A program made the position numbers and the translations under genes. Positions 1 to 10,974 of a stretch of DNA of 64,000 nucleotides are shown here, piece by piece; positions within the stretch are counted from its first letter, which is position 1; each line of letters starts with the position of its first letter. Source of the DNA: Dactylonectria macrodidyma (Eukaryota; Ascomycota; Sordariomycetes; Hypocreales; Nectriaceae); the NCBI GenBank assembly GCA_020744425.1, contig JAGMUV010000024.1, forward strand, positions 434,001 through 498,000, in the 5' to 3' direction. The notes beneath the pieces were generated by a model. It was given only the letters and a program-made list of their open reading frames with translations. It was not told the origin of the DNA and searched no databases.

Positions 1-12
1 GTGTGTAGCAAG

Positions 13-861
13 TCATGGACGCACCTCAAAGACGCAAAGAAGCAGTAGAGTCAGCAAGACTTGCCATGTTTTCCTTGGCATCCCCTGATCATTGACACGT
101 TCAGCCATTTGATTGGAAAGGGCAGTCTTTAGGCCCGCTAAGATGCATGCGTAGTGATTCCGGGTTGCCACCTCTAGGCGACGGGCTGTGGGGTCATTGA
201 CCGACAGGTGGGCACCTCCAATAGCCAGGACACATTCCATAACAAGACTGTCAGACATAGCCAACGGAAGGATGTAAGTGATGAAAGGGTTGCCATCCTT
301 GCTAGGCCCACGTGATAGCATGTCTGCGGTAAAGTCGAGGTACTGTTGGTAGAAAGGTCGTGAGACAGCACTCAGGTGAGAAACATGGCCATACGCTAGA
401 GACGGCTGTGGAGAAAACGGTTTCGGGGTTGAGAAGGACATGCCAAGTTCAATAGAGCGAAAGACTGTCTCCCATGACTCTCGTTTAGCTGCAGGTTGAT
501 CGCTTGAAGGCTCATCCTGAAGACTGCCTTTCGACTCCGTGTCAGGCCGCACTCTTCGTTGTCGGCTGTTTTCTGCGCTGGGCCATATGCAAACCTGGTT
601 GATGCGACTACATGTTGCGCAGTTAGGCTTGGTTGCATCGCACTTCTTACGCCGTGCTCGACAACCTAGACAGCCGCTTTTGGAACGTGAGTAACCGCGA
701 CGATACTTGGTCGGAAAGGGGGCCCCGCGTCGTGATTGAATCTGATCTTGCTCCATCATCAAGACGTTGGTGGTGCCAGATTCCATGTCCAAGGCTGGTG
801 GTGTCTGTTGCCGATGTTGCGAATGAGAATGAAGCACGTATTGCCAAGTGGAATTTTTCAA
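13..861 (-). CDS. Zn(II)2Cys6 transcription factor, 5' part (runs off the left edge)
   Basis: N-terminal 282 codons of a fungal zinc-cluster regulator on the minus strand. The binuclear cluster is complete: Cys at residues 64, 67, 74, 81, 84 and 91 (C-x2-C-x6-C-x6-C-x2-C-x6-C), preceded by a basic stretch (KYRRGYSRSKSG). Residues about 150-280 (for example FITYILPLAMSDSLVMECVL) look like the start of the fungal-specific middle homology region. The frame ends near position 13-17 at a GTGCGT donor, so the gene very probably continues through an intron beyond base 1. The start could be Met1 (861) or Met26 (786); the cluster is included either way. It is divergent from the regulator at 3775-5760. 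The target genes cannot be told from this window. The class is certain; the full length is unknown. Confidence 0.85.
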   Translation of the reverse strand: MKNSTWQYVLHSHSQHRQQTPPALDMESGTTNVLMMEQDQIQSRRGAPFPTKYRRGYSRSKSGCLGCRARRKKCDATKPNCATCSRINQVCIWPSAENSRQRRVRPDTESKGSLQDEPSSDQPAAKRESWETVFRSIELGMSFSTPKPFSPQPSLAYGHVSHLSAVSRPFYQQYLDFTADMLSRGPSKDGNPFITYILPLAMSDSLVMECVLAIGGAHLSVNDPTARRLEVATRNHYACILAGLKTALSNQMAERVNDQGMPRKTWQVLLTLLLLCVFEVRP

Positions 862-3774
862 ATTGTTTTTCTAATACCAGCAAGAACGCGGTGAGGGCTA
901 AAGATTGAGAACTCAACTCTTGCGTGGCTGAGTGTAATGACATGATGACGAATTTGACAAGGGTATCCTTATCTAAACGCTTATCGAAGCGACGATGTAA
1001 CGCTTTTTGGTCCAGGCTTGAACCATCTCCACTCAGCATAGGAACACCGAGGAACCCCTGTGCTACGAGTTTGTGTGCTTATTAGTTAGTTAAACCCAAA
1101 TAATCTTACGTGAGATGCACGAAGTTTTCAGCTGTTGGCGTACAGCGTTCTAGTCGCAGCTACACTTGTCCGTAATTTGCTGGTGTTTTCGACTACGGAT
1201 CCTCGTCATAGTTGTATGACTACAAACTGGAGGAAATACTATTTTTGCAAACGGTCTGAAATTGGCCTAATACTGAGCACGGGACTTTATGTACCTATAC
1301 GAATCGTCCACTATGATCACTTCTCTCTTGATATTGATGGCAGGTACAAACTAGGACTTTGATGGGAAGCTACTGTAGATTCTATGGCTGGCATCCAAAT
1401 CCGACTCCCCGTTTGTAGAAACGAAACAACGAAGTAGCACAATTCAGCTGGCAACGTGGCACTATTTTAATGTAGCTACAACTATCTGATGAACATCTAT
1501 TCTGGCGCAAATCGTTTGATGCAATTCGTGGGTGGCGCCTTGGAGGTTTAGGGTAGTTATTCAGCGATACCTATGTTTGCGGAAGCGTTCAAGACGCCAA
1601 TTTGCTAAGTGGGCCGTCGGTACCATCCCCTTCTCATAAACCCCGTCCATTCATCAGTTTGGGAATCGGGTAGGAAGAGGGCCACAGTCGGAAGAAGTTG
1701 TTTTAGGTTCCCTGGACACCGTTCCTAGTTTCTTTTTGCCCCCCCACAGCTGTTCGTTCCGCTCACACCTCGTGTCATTCCGTCAGCGACTTTTGGGGGT
1801 TCAGCTGGCAGCCATACCAGCTGTGAGTTCAATCACCTAATGCTCATTTCGGGGTAAGTATCAACCCGAGCGCAACTTAATGCACGCTTTCCCCGTAGCT
1901 GTGGTCAACACAACCTGTGGTAGCTACTAAGACAAGGATAGTCAGCGATGCGGGGTAACAGGGGTTTGTTTGTTCGAGAACCTAAAGCGAGGAGACCAGT
2001 CTTGTTCTGGTGCGGTTTTGCGCCCCCCATTCAACCAAGGCGATCACGGCTCGGTCGCTGTTATCCCGAAGGACTCCAGGCTGTGCGCTCGCTTCCTGTG
2101 GCCAGTTGCAGAGAGAATTCGTGAGCGAATTGATCTGAGAATTTGAAATGTCAGCAACTCAGCGCTACTATTGAGATACTTGCAAATCAAGCCACATATT
2201 ATAGACATGAGTTCTATGATAAAAAGAACCGCATCTACTCTAGTCGTCCTGAAAGGCACAAGATGCTAGATCTTGTAGGTATTGTGGAAACAAAAACTCC
2301 CCAACCCCCAAAGTGACAATGGCATGAAGTGTGCCTCCCCACCCACCCGACTGCCTGTTCTTGCCTGTCATTGGCTGATGTTGGCTTCGGTCTCGGTTTA
2401 TCGACCTACATAAGTCGTTGGTATAGGAGTGTGGGGTTTGGGTGTATGATAGTTTGCACCTTTCAACAAATCCTCCACGAGTGACGCGGATGTCTGATAA
2501 TCACTGCCTAGGCCGCTACCTGCATCTGGGATGCTGCAGGAGTAGTCTAGCAGCTCGGTTCAAACTGAGTTAGTGGGGTGGCAAAACACGCAATTTTGCT
2601 TTCGATGCGACCAAAGCCACGCCTTGTCCATGCCTTAGCTGATCTAGTGGGTTGATAGTCATCCCCCTTATCACCATGTAGGAGAGGGTGCATCTAGCTG
2701 AGTCACCCGAGTAGTGTCGAAAGTAAAGATCGCCGTGACACATTCCATGCCCGAGGGTTAATTTCTCACCCTGTCTCTCAGGCCACATGGATTGTTCTTT
2801 TTTCGTTGAGGCTAGTTACGAAGGGATTTGAAGGAACTTCTTTCAACAAGGGTACGATAGCCCCTAGGATCAAGTAACGCTCTGAGCTGATATCGGGGGC
2901 ACAGCAGATTAGTCTCAGGCAGTCGCTTCGTTTTCCCCCGTCAACTATCCCAAGCTACCATCCAAACATGTTTGCAGCCTCCTGCATAATCGAATCAACA
3001 CCATGCAGATTGAGGGAACAAGCATCGCAGCCACGTTGCAACGACACATCGCCGGGGATCATAACGTGGCAAGTCCACGCGACGATCCTTATTTCACTTG
3101 CCCGCCTGGCTCCTCCTCCGGCCTTCCCCGCAAGAAGCTAACCAAACACGTAGCGAGGAGCATTCTTCTTCCCCAAGATGATCCTAGCTGTTTAGAGTTG
3201 ATGCCTAGTTTTATCGAGTCTGGACTTTTGCCCCACGCGACAGAGTCGTGTTCTCGCCCAAATGCGGTGAGAAAATGCCACATGGGTTGACGCGATGTGA
3301 CGCTTAGACGTAACTTCGACAGCTACTAGACTGCAGCTCGTCAAGATCCAACTGATGATGACGATTGGAAGAAATAGACGACGCAACTAAACCAGCCACT
3401 CAGAACAGAACCGAAGCTCCGTACGACCGTAGCCGAATCCCCATGGGGTAGCGGACGACGGGAAGACGCCACGGTTCATCCGTTTGGTTCTTTATTCCGT
3501 AGTTCAAGATCAGATGAAACATGACGGGTAGGCTAACATAATCCCTGCCGTTCCCCGCCCCCAATTCGGCGATCTGTATAGTTTCTGGGGTAGCCTACCT
3601 CCACGGTTCGGTCAATGAAGTCCGATGTCCGAGCCGAAATAGTGGCATATAGCTTCTAGTCGTTGACTGGTTGTCATTGCCAATATTCTCGGCATCATAC
3701 TTGGCATTTTGTAACGCCACAAAGAGCAATTTCCTTCTCCTTGGCAGCCGTCAAGCATGTAAAGCTATGCCGGA
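862..3774. other. Long gene-free interval between two divergent regulators
   Basis: About 2.9 kb without a convincing gene. The small open frames (longest 95 codons at 3003-3290) have no recognisable domain, no good splice partners and no coding-like composition. There is a C-run near 1740. I see no tRNA, no transposase remnant and no long repeat. It serves as the promoter space of both flanking regulators. Confidence 0.5.
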
Positions 3775-5760
3775 ATGGCAAATCCCACAATGGCAGCAAC
3801 AGTGAACACCGACACTCAACCCAAGAGGTCAAGACGAACCACGGGTTCAGATCACAAGGAAAAAACCCGACTTGAATGTACACGAGCCGCCACCAAGTGT
3901 CATGATTGTCAAGTGTTTCATGCAAACGGTAAGGCTTTTGTCTTGGTCATGCAACTCGAAAGGAAGCCAGGGCGCCAATAACAATCCGTCATACGCTAGA
4001 CACAAGTGCATCCTGCCGACACAGCAGGAGATGGAAGTCTAGTAAGAAGGGAAAGTTATTGTCTGCGATAGAGAAAAGAATAGGTATTAATATCCCTGTA
4101 CAACTGATTGTGTCGTTGGCTAAACAATTGTCAATTCTAGCAAATCTAGAATCAGCAGTCAGCTCCCCGATCGATATTTCAACGCAAGACAACCAGCGCA
4201 CCCCGACATCAAGTCCCAGGATCATCTGCATTGCGTTAGATCCTCAAGTTATTGAAACGGTCCTCCGCATATATTTCTTATATATTCATCCATGGATTCC
4301 GGTTGTAAACGAGCCCAGGATTCGACAGGAGTTGGCTGACGAGAGTCGCCATTCGCAACTGGCGCCTCTCATTTTATCCATGGCCTTGGTGACGAAGAAC
4401 CACCTAGACCACCAAAGTGTCATGATGCTAGACGAACTCATCCAACACCAAGAAACCTTTTGCGATGAGATGTTGAACAACGCATTCGGCAATCCGTCTG
4501 TAGATAGCGCGACATGTTTGGTCATCTTATCTTTCTACCACGTAAGTGATACTTTAGCAATACTGGGGATTTCAGCGCTAACGGGCATTATAGGTTGGGA
4601 ATGGCCATTTGAGTCAGGTCTTACCACTCCTGGCGCCTCTTTCTTCAATAGCGGAGCAATCTCTGGCCTCGAAGTTGCAGGATGGACGTAACATCAACCT
4701 ACAAGATGAATCACAAGGCAAAGAATACCAACGTATCTTTGCGGGCATTGAACGTTTGCACCTACTATACGGCCTGTTCACTACACCCTTCGCCGATTTC
4801 CTCCACGACTCGCCTCAGTCTCGAGTCGAACGATACGCCACAACTGGCAACTTTCAAGCTCAGAAACAGTTTGACAGCTTTGATGTTGATACTTTCCCAT
4901 TGGATACCGACCTTCAACTGGACATCGACTCCTTTGGCCTGAACTTCACAGACGACGTTCTTCTTCAGACGCTTGAAACTTCTCATTGCCAGTGGGTGGA
5001 CCTGCAGTCACTGAAACAGGATTCACCAAATATTTCTGACGGGGTGTTACCTGTTGATGGACTTGCGGAATACACTGCGTCACTGGACTTACTCGGCCGA
5101 GTACTTACCTATCTCTACAGCCAGCAAAGTCAGTTCAATGGTGAATTCGACGACATCGCATTCGACCTGGCCCAAAAAGAGTTCTTTCTAAATCAGCAGA
5201 GGAACTCCTATATGACGGAAGCGTATTGTGTTTCGAATCCTCATTGGATGATGGCGTTTGTTACTCTGAGCTGCTCCAGCATCCTGCTCCACCAGCAGAG
5301 AGCAGTTCCACCCGAAAATGTGGATGTTTCTTCTCATCTTGAGAGAAAGTTACCAGGGGATTCAACATATGGCTCACATCTATTACGAAAGGAAAGTTGC
5401 GAAAGATGCGCAACGCTACCTGTCCAGATGGTCATTGCGGTCCAGGCCCACATGAACAACCTCCCCCCAGACGCACCTGTGGTAGGGCTCGTTGGATTCT
5501 GCCTCTACATCGCAGCGAGAGTTTTACTGGTGCAATGGGGGCTCGGATTGATGCAGGAGCTTGCACCAGAATTCTGGTCCATAGTTTGGACTTTGGAGGA
5601 GATGGCACGGAGGTGGTCAGGCAATGCTACGTATGTGTCTACCAACCACAGTCTGGCAGGGAACTGTGCCGAGAAGCTCAAAGAGCTACACGTGCGGGTA
5701 CTGCAGGACCCGTCGTCGACCTCAGCTATCTATCAAAACCTGGAGAGTCTTCTTTCTTAA
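3775..5760 (+). CDS. Fungal transcription factor with a degenerate Zn(II)2Cys6 cluster
   Basis: Three-exon model: 3775-3928, 4000-4541, 4594-5760 (introns of 71 and 52 bp, the second with GTAAGT, GCTAAC and TAG), giving 620 aa. The middle region reads like a fungal-specific TF domain (IYFLYIHPWIPVVNEPRI, then LHLLYGLF). The N-terminus is basic (PKRSRRTTG) and followed by a cluster-like block in which Cys35, Cys42, Cys45 and Cys57 fit zinc-cluster positions 3-6. Positions 1 and 2 are Ser25 and Lys28, and the spacing C45 to C57 is long. DNA binding by a normal binuclear cluster is therefore doubtful. An upstream exon supplying the missing cysteines is possible, but I did not find one. A later start at Met6 is possible. 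The first intron is the least certain part of the model. Confidence 0.7.
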
Positions 5761-6168
5761 TGCACGTCTGATTTATGTAGGAGTATAGAGGTGCAACTTT
5801 TGTCTAGGATTGGGGTGGTCGAAGAGGCGTCATTGGAAGTAACCGAGAAAATAATACGAGTTGGACTAGAGTGAATATGAATAGGGTAAACTTGGACTTC
5901 AAAGATACAACTGAGCGAGCATTTTCACTGTGCCGTTCTACAAACTGTCTGAGTGCATGCATAGCCCTGACGTGATTGTCGCCAGCCATCCCGTAATTCC
6001 GCATTTCCGCACTTCCGAGCGGGGTTTGCCGGAAGCGTCTCGATTACCAATCCTCGTCGTTCTCGTCTATCTTGATTGATCATCTGCCAAGAAACAACCG
6101 GTCGAGAACCCAAACATTTCACTTATATACATCCAAGAACATTTCTTGTCCTTGATCGACAAGCTATT
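5761..6168. other. Intergenic region and promoter of the GST gene
   Basis: Holds the 3' flank of the regulator and the promoter of the GST-type gene. A TTATATAC stretch lies at about 6123-6130, roughly 40 bp before the GST start codon. Nothing else is recognised. Confidence 0.4.
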
Positions 6169-7273
6169 ATGTCTGTTCACTCCGGCCCTAACGATTCCTG
6201 GCACGGTGTCATTGCCGATGGAGGGCAGTTTCCCCCAGAGGCCGGTCGGTATCATCTCTACATCGGCCTGTTCTGCCCATTCGCTCATCGAGCCAACTTG
6301 GTTCGCCATCTAAAGGGACTGGAATCCCTTATTGAACTCTCTGTCGTCAAGCCGTACCCAAAGGGAGATGACAAGGGCTGGCCCGGATGGCGATTTCCTA
6401 ATCTTCCCGACGAACCATACGAGGGAGCAACAGAAGATCACCTCTTCGGGTCAAAGTTTCTGCACGAGGTCTATTTCAAAGATGATCCCGACTACAAAGG
6501 AAGATATAGCGTTCCACTGCTCTGGGACAAGAAGGAAGGGAAGATTGTGAACAATGAGAGTGCCGAGCTGCTGCGATGGCTGCCGACGGCCTTCGACTCA
6601 ATTCTCCCTAGCGACAGCCCTGGCCGTGACCTGGATCTCTACCCCGAGCACCTAAGAAGTGCCATCGATGAAATCAGTGTGTGGATGCAACGAGATCTCA
6701 ACTCGGGCGTCTACAAGGCTGGCTTTGCGACGACTCAAGAAGGATACGACGAGAACGTTCCGACCGTTTTTGCGGCTCTGAACAAGTTGGAGGCGCTTAT
6801 CCATCAGAACGGTGGACCATACATTCTTGGAAAAGACCTTACCGAAGTGGACATTCGAGCTTACGCTACTGTTGTCCGATTTGATGCCGTCTACGTCCAG
6901 CATTTCAAGTGCAATCTTGCCACCATTCGTGCCGACTATCCTGTTATCCACGAGTGGCTGAAGAATCTCTACTGGAACGTGAAAGGATTCCGAGAGACAA
7001 CCGACTTCAGACATATCAAGGAGAACGTGAGTTCATATGTTCAACTTACTCCTCTTAGATACTATTACTCCTCTTAGATACTAACACAGGAGATAGTACA
7101 CCAAGAGTCACGACAAGATCAACCCTCTTGCCATCACCCCCATGGGTCCGTTCCCTGATATCGTAGAAGGAGTGGACCTGGACTTCAGCAAGCTCAAGCC
7201 TGGTTCTGTTGTGCATCCTGCTGTGGTTGAACGCCAGAAGAAATTGTATGGGCCGGTTTCGAGCAAATTTTGA
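6169..7273 (+). CDS. Omega/Xi-class glutathione S-transferase, glutathionyl-hydroquinone reductase type (ECM4-like)
   Basis: Two exons, 6169-7026 and 7097-7273, 344 aa. Cytosolic enzyme of the ECM4/YqjG family, which reduces glutathionyl-hydroquinones using a cysteine thiol. The thioredoxin-fold N-terminus carries the active-site motif CPFAHR with Cys36 (the family usually has CPWAHR). The substrate-side motif NNESAELLRWL and an all-alpha C-terminal domain (GGPYILGKDLTEVDIRAY) follow. The last exon (YTKSHDKINPLAITPMGP) is the conserved family C-terminus and confirms the intron. ATG 6169 is chosen because the domain begins directly after it; an in-frame 31-codon extension upstream looks non-coding. 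The likely role is detoxification of quinones or lignin-type aromatics. The intron contains a tandem duplication of its branch-point segment. Confidence 0.9.
7027..7096 (+). repeat. Tandem duplication inside the GST intron
   Basis: Within the 70-bp intron the segment ACTCCTCTTAGATACTA occurs twice in direct succession (about 7048-7084). Only the downstream copy completes a good branch point (ATACTAAC) before ACAGGAGATAG. The upstream copy also contains a TTAG that could act as a weak acceptor. Confidence 0.7.
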
Positions 7274-7388
7274 GTTCACACGGAATAGTACCCTTGTCAT
7301 GGAACGATGATGCGGAAAGTCAAAGTCAATCAGATGTAATATAATTCTCATCCGTAACGCTCCGCCTCAAGTCTAAATCTGCAAATTT

Positions 7389-8622
7389 CTACACTCCAAT
7401 GGCAGTCAAGTCAACGACGCTGATGCTGACTTTGTTTGTACTGCTTGGGGGCAGATATCCTGCACCAATAATGGCCAACAGGTTGTCATCTTCACGGAAG
7501 AGCATGAGAGACCTGGAGTACGCGTTTGGCTGAGGGACGCTGTACTCAACCCATGAACTGGCGGCACCCAGGTTCTTGTTGACGAAGATGTTGGATTGGC
7601 TTCCAGAGCTCACGATGATGCTGCCCGACGCTCCGCCCACAGACGACCAGACAACGGAGGGTGAGCTGACAGGTCGTGTACCAGAGGTCGATACCAGCGA
7701 GTACGCCGGGGCGCTGAGGATGTTGAGGGGGTTTGAGGTAAGGCGGTAATGCAGTCTGCACCCATCGGTGCCGCAGACCTCGTACACGTAGATATAGTTG
7801 CCGTTGGGTAGGAGAGTAATCACTGGCATTCCAGGACGAGCAACGTAGTTGTTGGTGTCATGGACATCGTCGACGATGGAAGACCAAGTTAGGAGGTCTG
7901 AAGTAACTTGGTGAGAGAGCTTCTGGCCATAGCTAGGATCACGCTGATCGGCGTAGTAGCAGATCAGTTGGTCGTTGTACACCCTAATTCCGGTCAGTTA
8001 TTTTTTACATCATGGTAAGATCGGAACGAGTTGCTCACATCAAGAAGGGTTCCCAGACTGGTGTGAGTCCGTTATTCGGCCGTGCCTCGCCTCCACTGGC
8101 GACCGAGCTCACAAACTCCCAGTTTTCACCACCGTCCGTGCTGGCATAAACATCAATCTTGGTCTGGCTGAGATCCGTTGGGATGCTGTTGCCCGCGAGC
8201 AAAATGGTTCCCGCCGCATAATCTCCAATAGCTTGGGGAAGCTCGTAAAGAGTTGGCTGGTAACGCAGTCCCCAGCCGTTCACCTGGTCCTCAACCTGTC
8301 CCACCTCGGTCCAAGTGACACCACCGTCGAGCGACTTGTAGATGGGGAAGTGCACCAACGGGGGTTCGGGCGAGTAGTTTTCCCAAGTGGCGATGAGAGA
8401 TCCATCTGATAGCTCAATCACACGCGAGTAAAGCACTCTTGGGTCCGTCCAGCCAGCATTGGAGGGAGGTGAAAAGATGACATTGTTGGAAACAGTCGAC
8501 GTAGGAGTAGTCCTCTCCTCCACACGGTTGGGCGGCTGTGAACCAGATTTGGGTGTCGGAGAGCATGAGGCAACCTGGAGAAGGCCGAGGAAACCCCCAG
8601 CAAGGAGCGACTGGACGCGCAT
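7389..8622 (-). CDS. Secreted GH93 exo-1,5-alpha-L-arabinanase-like glycosidase
   Basis: Two exons, 8622-8039 and 7983-7389, joined across a 55-bp intron (GTGAGC...TTAG), 392 aa. An N-terminal signal peptide is visible (MRVQSLLAGGFLGLLQVASC). The body is a sialidase-type six-bladed propeller with Asp boxes SLDGGVTW and STDGGENW, and family-typical segments WEPFLMVYNDQLICYY and DQRDPSYGQKLSHQ. These match the GH93 family, whose characterised Fusarium member releases arabinobiose from the ends of linear arabinan. Acidic residues are present in the right regions, but I cannot assign the catalytic pair without an alignment. Length fits the family. The alternative is another BNR-repeat sialidase-fold hydrolase. 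A TATA-like box lies about 95 bp upstream. Confidence 0.85.
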
Positions 8623-8713
8623 TGTGAGAATCCGGAGGCTATAACGAATTTGGATGCAAAGCAAAAGAAGCGGCTACCCGAAGAAGGCTTGTCTAGGGCA
8701 GGCGGTCCATTTG

Positions 8714-8720
8714 CTTTATA
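8714..8720 (-). promoter_or_regulatory. TATA-like box of the GH93 gene
   Basis: Reads TATAAAG on the minus strand, 92-98 bp upstream of the GH93 start codon. Position and sequence fit a fungal TATA box; it is unverified. Confidence 0.4.
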
Positions 8721-9528
8721 CATATACGAAATCAATACATCCCGGCTCTCGGGGTCGAGTTACAACGAAGAAGTATTACCTCATGATTAAACTCAGTCCG
8801 ACGTTCCACCCCGCATTGCCCTAACTCCACGTACACGGGGGGATCGTCGGCGCCGTCCGCTCTTAGCTCACCCGAGCAGGTCTAATGGAGCATGTGATGG
8901 GCAAAGGTAGAAGCGCTCTATTTTCTGTGGTCCGGTTGCCATGATTTAAGCTTCTTTTTAACCTGTACCCTTGGCGTTGTCTAGGTTTTTCCGAAGTCAT
9001 CTGGGGAGGTCTCTGTGGGGATAGTGTTGTGATTCGAGCGCCTAGTAATAGTGAGCTTGGCTTGCGGGGACCTCGGTAAGAATCACAGTCAATGCCACCT
9101 TTGTAGTGCCGGGGAAAGCACCCATTTGGGAAATTACGATGCTATACCCCTCAAATGTTTCCAGAAAAGGCGAATTGAGGACTTCGGATCCCGTCACACT
9201 GCTTGACTTGGCTGATAGACCGTGTCACCGAATTGCGTGAGAAGAAATCCCAGGCTATAATGTTCGCGAACTCTCTCGCATATAACCGGATCTAGTCAAC
9301 CTCGTCGGCTGATGCTTACGGTGATTGGCTAGGGGTACCAGGAACAAACGCGTAAGTCTTCCTGTGGTAGGTATTAATTCTTGGACTTCTGCCCGTATTT
9401 TTGTGGTTGGTTCAATATGGCGGAGATATGGAGATGGGTATAGGGAATAATCGGATATTATTTCTGGATTCAAGGCGTGCATGGTCGTTGCAAACTGTCA
9501 ATCAACTACACCATCATTGCGGGGTGTC
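8721..9528. other. Intergenic region upstream of the GH93 gene
   Basis: About 800 bp between the GH93 promoter and the 3' end of the alpha/beta hydrolase, both on the minus strand. No gene, RNA or repeat is recognised. Confidence 0.4.
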
Positions 9529-10533
9529 TCACGACACACTCCCACTATCCAGCCCGCACAGCTCCGTCAGAATCGCCTTCTGGTGCTTCACAACCGACGC
9601 TGTATGGGTTTCTCCTTCAAACTCGGTAAACACAGCACCAGGAATCTTGTCAGCCATCGCTTTACCCACTGCTGGCGGGGCGAGTTCATCCTTCCCTCCA
9701 TACCACAGTCGAACCGGCACGTCCTTGATGTCCTCAAGGTTGAAACCCCACGGTTTTACCACCAGACTTGCTTCATCCACGTAGCCATGGCTTCCTTGAG
9801 CGAACGCACCCCGCAACGAGTCTGTCAGTGCCTGCAGAATTTTCTCGTCCTTGACAATTTCAGCATCCGGGCCTTTCGCCTCCATCTTCAAGCCTTTTCT
9901 TACTGCCTTCTCCAACACGGTGGGATCGGGATCCCTAGCTGACTTGCCGATCATGGCATCCCACAACCATCCCACAGCACCATGAGGAACCCAATCCATG
10001 GCATAGTAGCTCAGCCTTTGGATCAAGCCCATGCCCTTCTGCGTTAGGTTCCGTGGCCCAAGTCCGCCCACGATGCCTACGCCTTGAAGCCCAGCCAGCT
10101 TATCTTTGTGCGCCGCGCAGGCCAATGCATAGCCGCTGCCTCCAGAAACAGCAAGAATGAAGTATTTGTCGAGCTTCAAATGCTGGGCCACTGCTGCAAC
10201 ATCTGCTGGATACGTGGGCATCGTTCTTGTGGAGTCGCGAGTTGAAAGACCCATGCCAGGTCTGTCAAGTGCAATGAGGCGCACGTCGAGAGCTGTGGCA
10301 TTTGCTTCCCAGAATAAAGCTTCGAAACGCGATCCCGGGAGGCCGTGGAAGTAGAAGATGGAAGTTCCGGATTGAGATCCATACTCTGCGAAGCCGATAT
10401 CACGCTTGGAATCGGGCGTCTTGATTACTTGGGAGGTGCGATCTTGATTCTGTTCCTCTAGATTGTGGACTGGAGGGGAGCGAGGAGATGGCGCCTCGGC
10501 GACGGCCTCAGCTTCTCGATTGACAGTGCTCAT
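9529..10533 (-). CDS. Alpha/beta hydrolase, cytosolic
   Basis: Intronless, 334 aa, starting at ATG 10533; an in-frame extension to 10584 (hydrophobic, 17 codons) is possible but less likely. Alpha/beta-hydrolase landmarks are in order: oxyanion segment YFHGLPGSR, LDRPGMG, nucleophile elbow AVSGGSGYALACA (Ser flanked by Gly), a lid region with aromatic residues, the strand with WYGGKDELAPP carrying the acid Asp, and the C-terminal GETHTAS with the catalytic His. There is no signal peptide; the N-terminal 40 residues are low in complexity and acidic. The substrate cannot be told. It resembles the prolyl-aminopeptidase/haloperoxidase-like branch found throughout fungi. Confidence 0.85.
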   Translation of the reverse strand: MSTVNREAEAVAEAPSPRSPPVHNLEEQNQDRTSQVIKTPDSKRDIGFAEYGSQSGTSIFYFHGLPGSRFEALFWEANATALDVRLIALDRPGMGLSTRDSTRTMPTYPADVAAVAQHLKLDKYFILAVSGGSGYALACAAHKDKLAGLQGVGIVGGLGPRNLTQKGMGLIQRLSYYAMDWVPHGAVGWLWDAMIGKSARDPDPTVLEKAVRKGLKMEAKGPDAEIVKDEKILQALTDSLRGAFAQGSHGYVDEASLVVKPWGFNLEDIKDVPVRLWYGGKDELAPPAVGKAMADKIPGAVFTEFEGETHTASVVKHQKAILTELCGLDSGSVS

Positions 10534-10974
10534 AATAAAGTTCAAAGGACACACACGGTAAAATGTGAAAATAGGAGAAATCAATGCGAGTAAGATGTAA
10601 GTGATTGAGGTCGCAATGCCTTTATTGCAGCCGCTTTAATAAAGTCGTGACCCAAGGCAGACGCGAAACAACTTGCTAGATGCGGCCTTAACAGGGATGC
10701 TTTCGTGGCGGAGTAACCACAAAGCAGCACCCTTCATCTTGCCATCTTGATGGTGTTTTGATCAGGCAACTGAATAAATAAAATAAGTAGCCGTAGGATC
10801 ATACCAAGTGGGTAGTGGTAAGACACTACGGCTAGCTAACTGGGAGGAGCTGAAAACCCAATCTACCATGCGCCTGAGAGCAAATAAGCTGAGTCTATTT
10901 GTTGCTGCCTAAGTAACATCTCGACTGGTCTGATTTTGCTGGCTTATCTCTAAACCCTCCTCATCTCCGGCGCT
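10534..10974. other. Intergenic region
   Basis: Promoter of the alpha/beta hydrolase and spacer to the MFS pseudogene. AT-rich around 10770-10800 (AATAAATAAAATAAG). No feature recognised. Confidence 0.35.

Noticed and set aside
3003..3290. 95-codon plus-strand frame in the left gene-free interval
   Set aside because: No homology, no promoter or splice signals, and an equally long open frame on the other strand.
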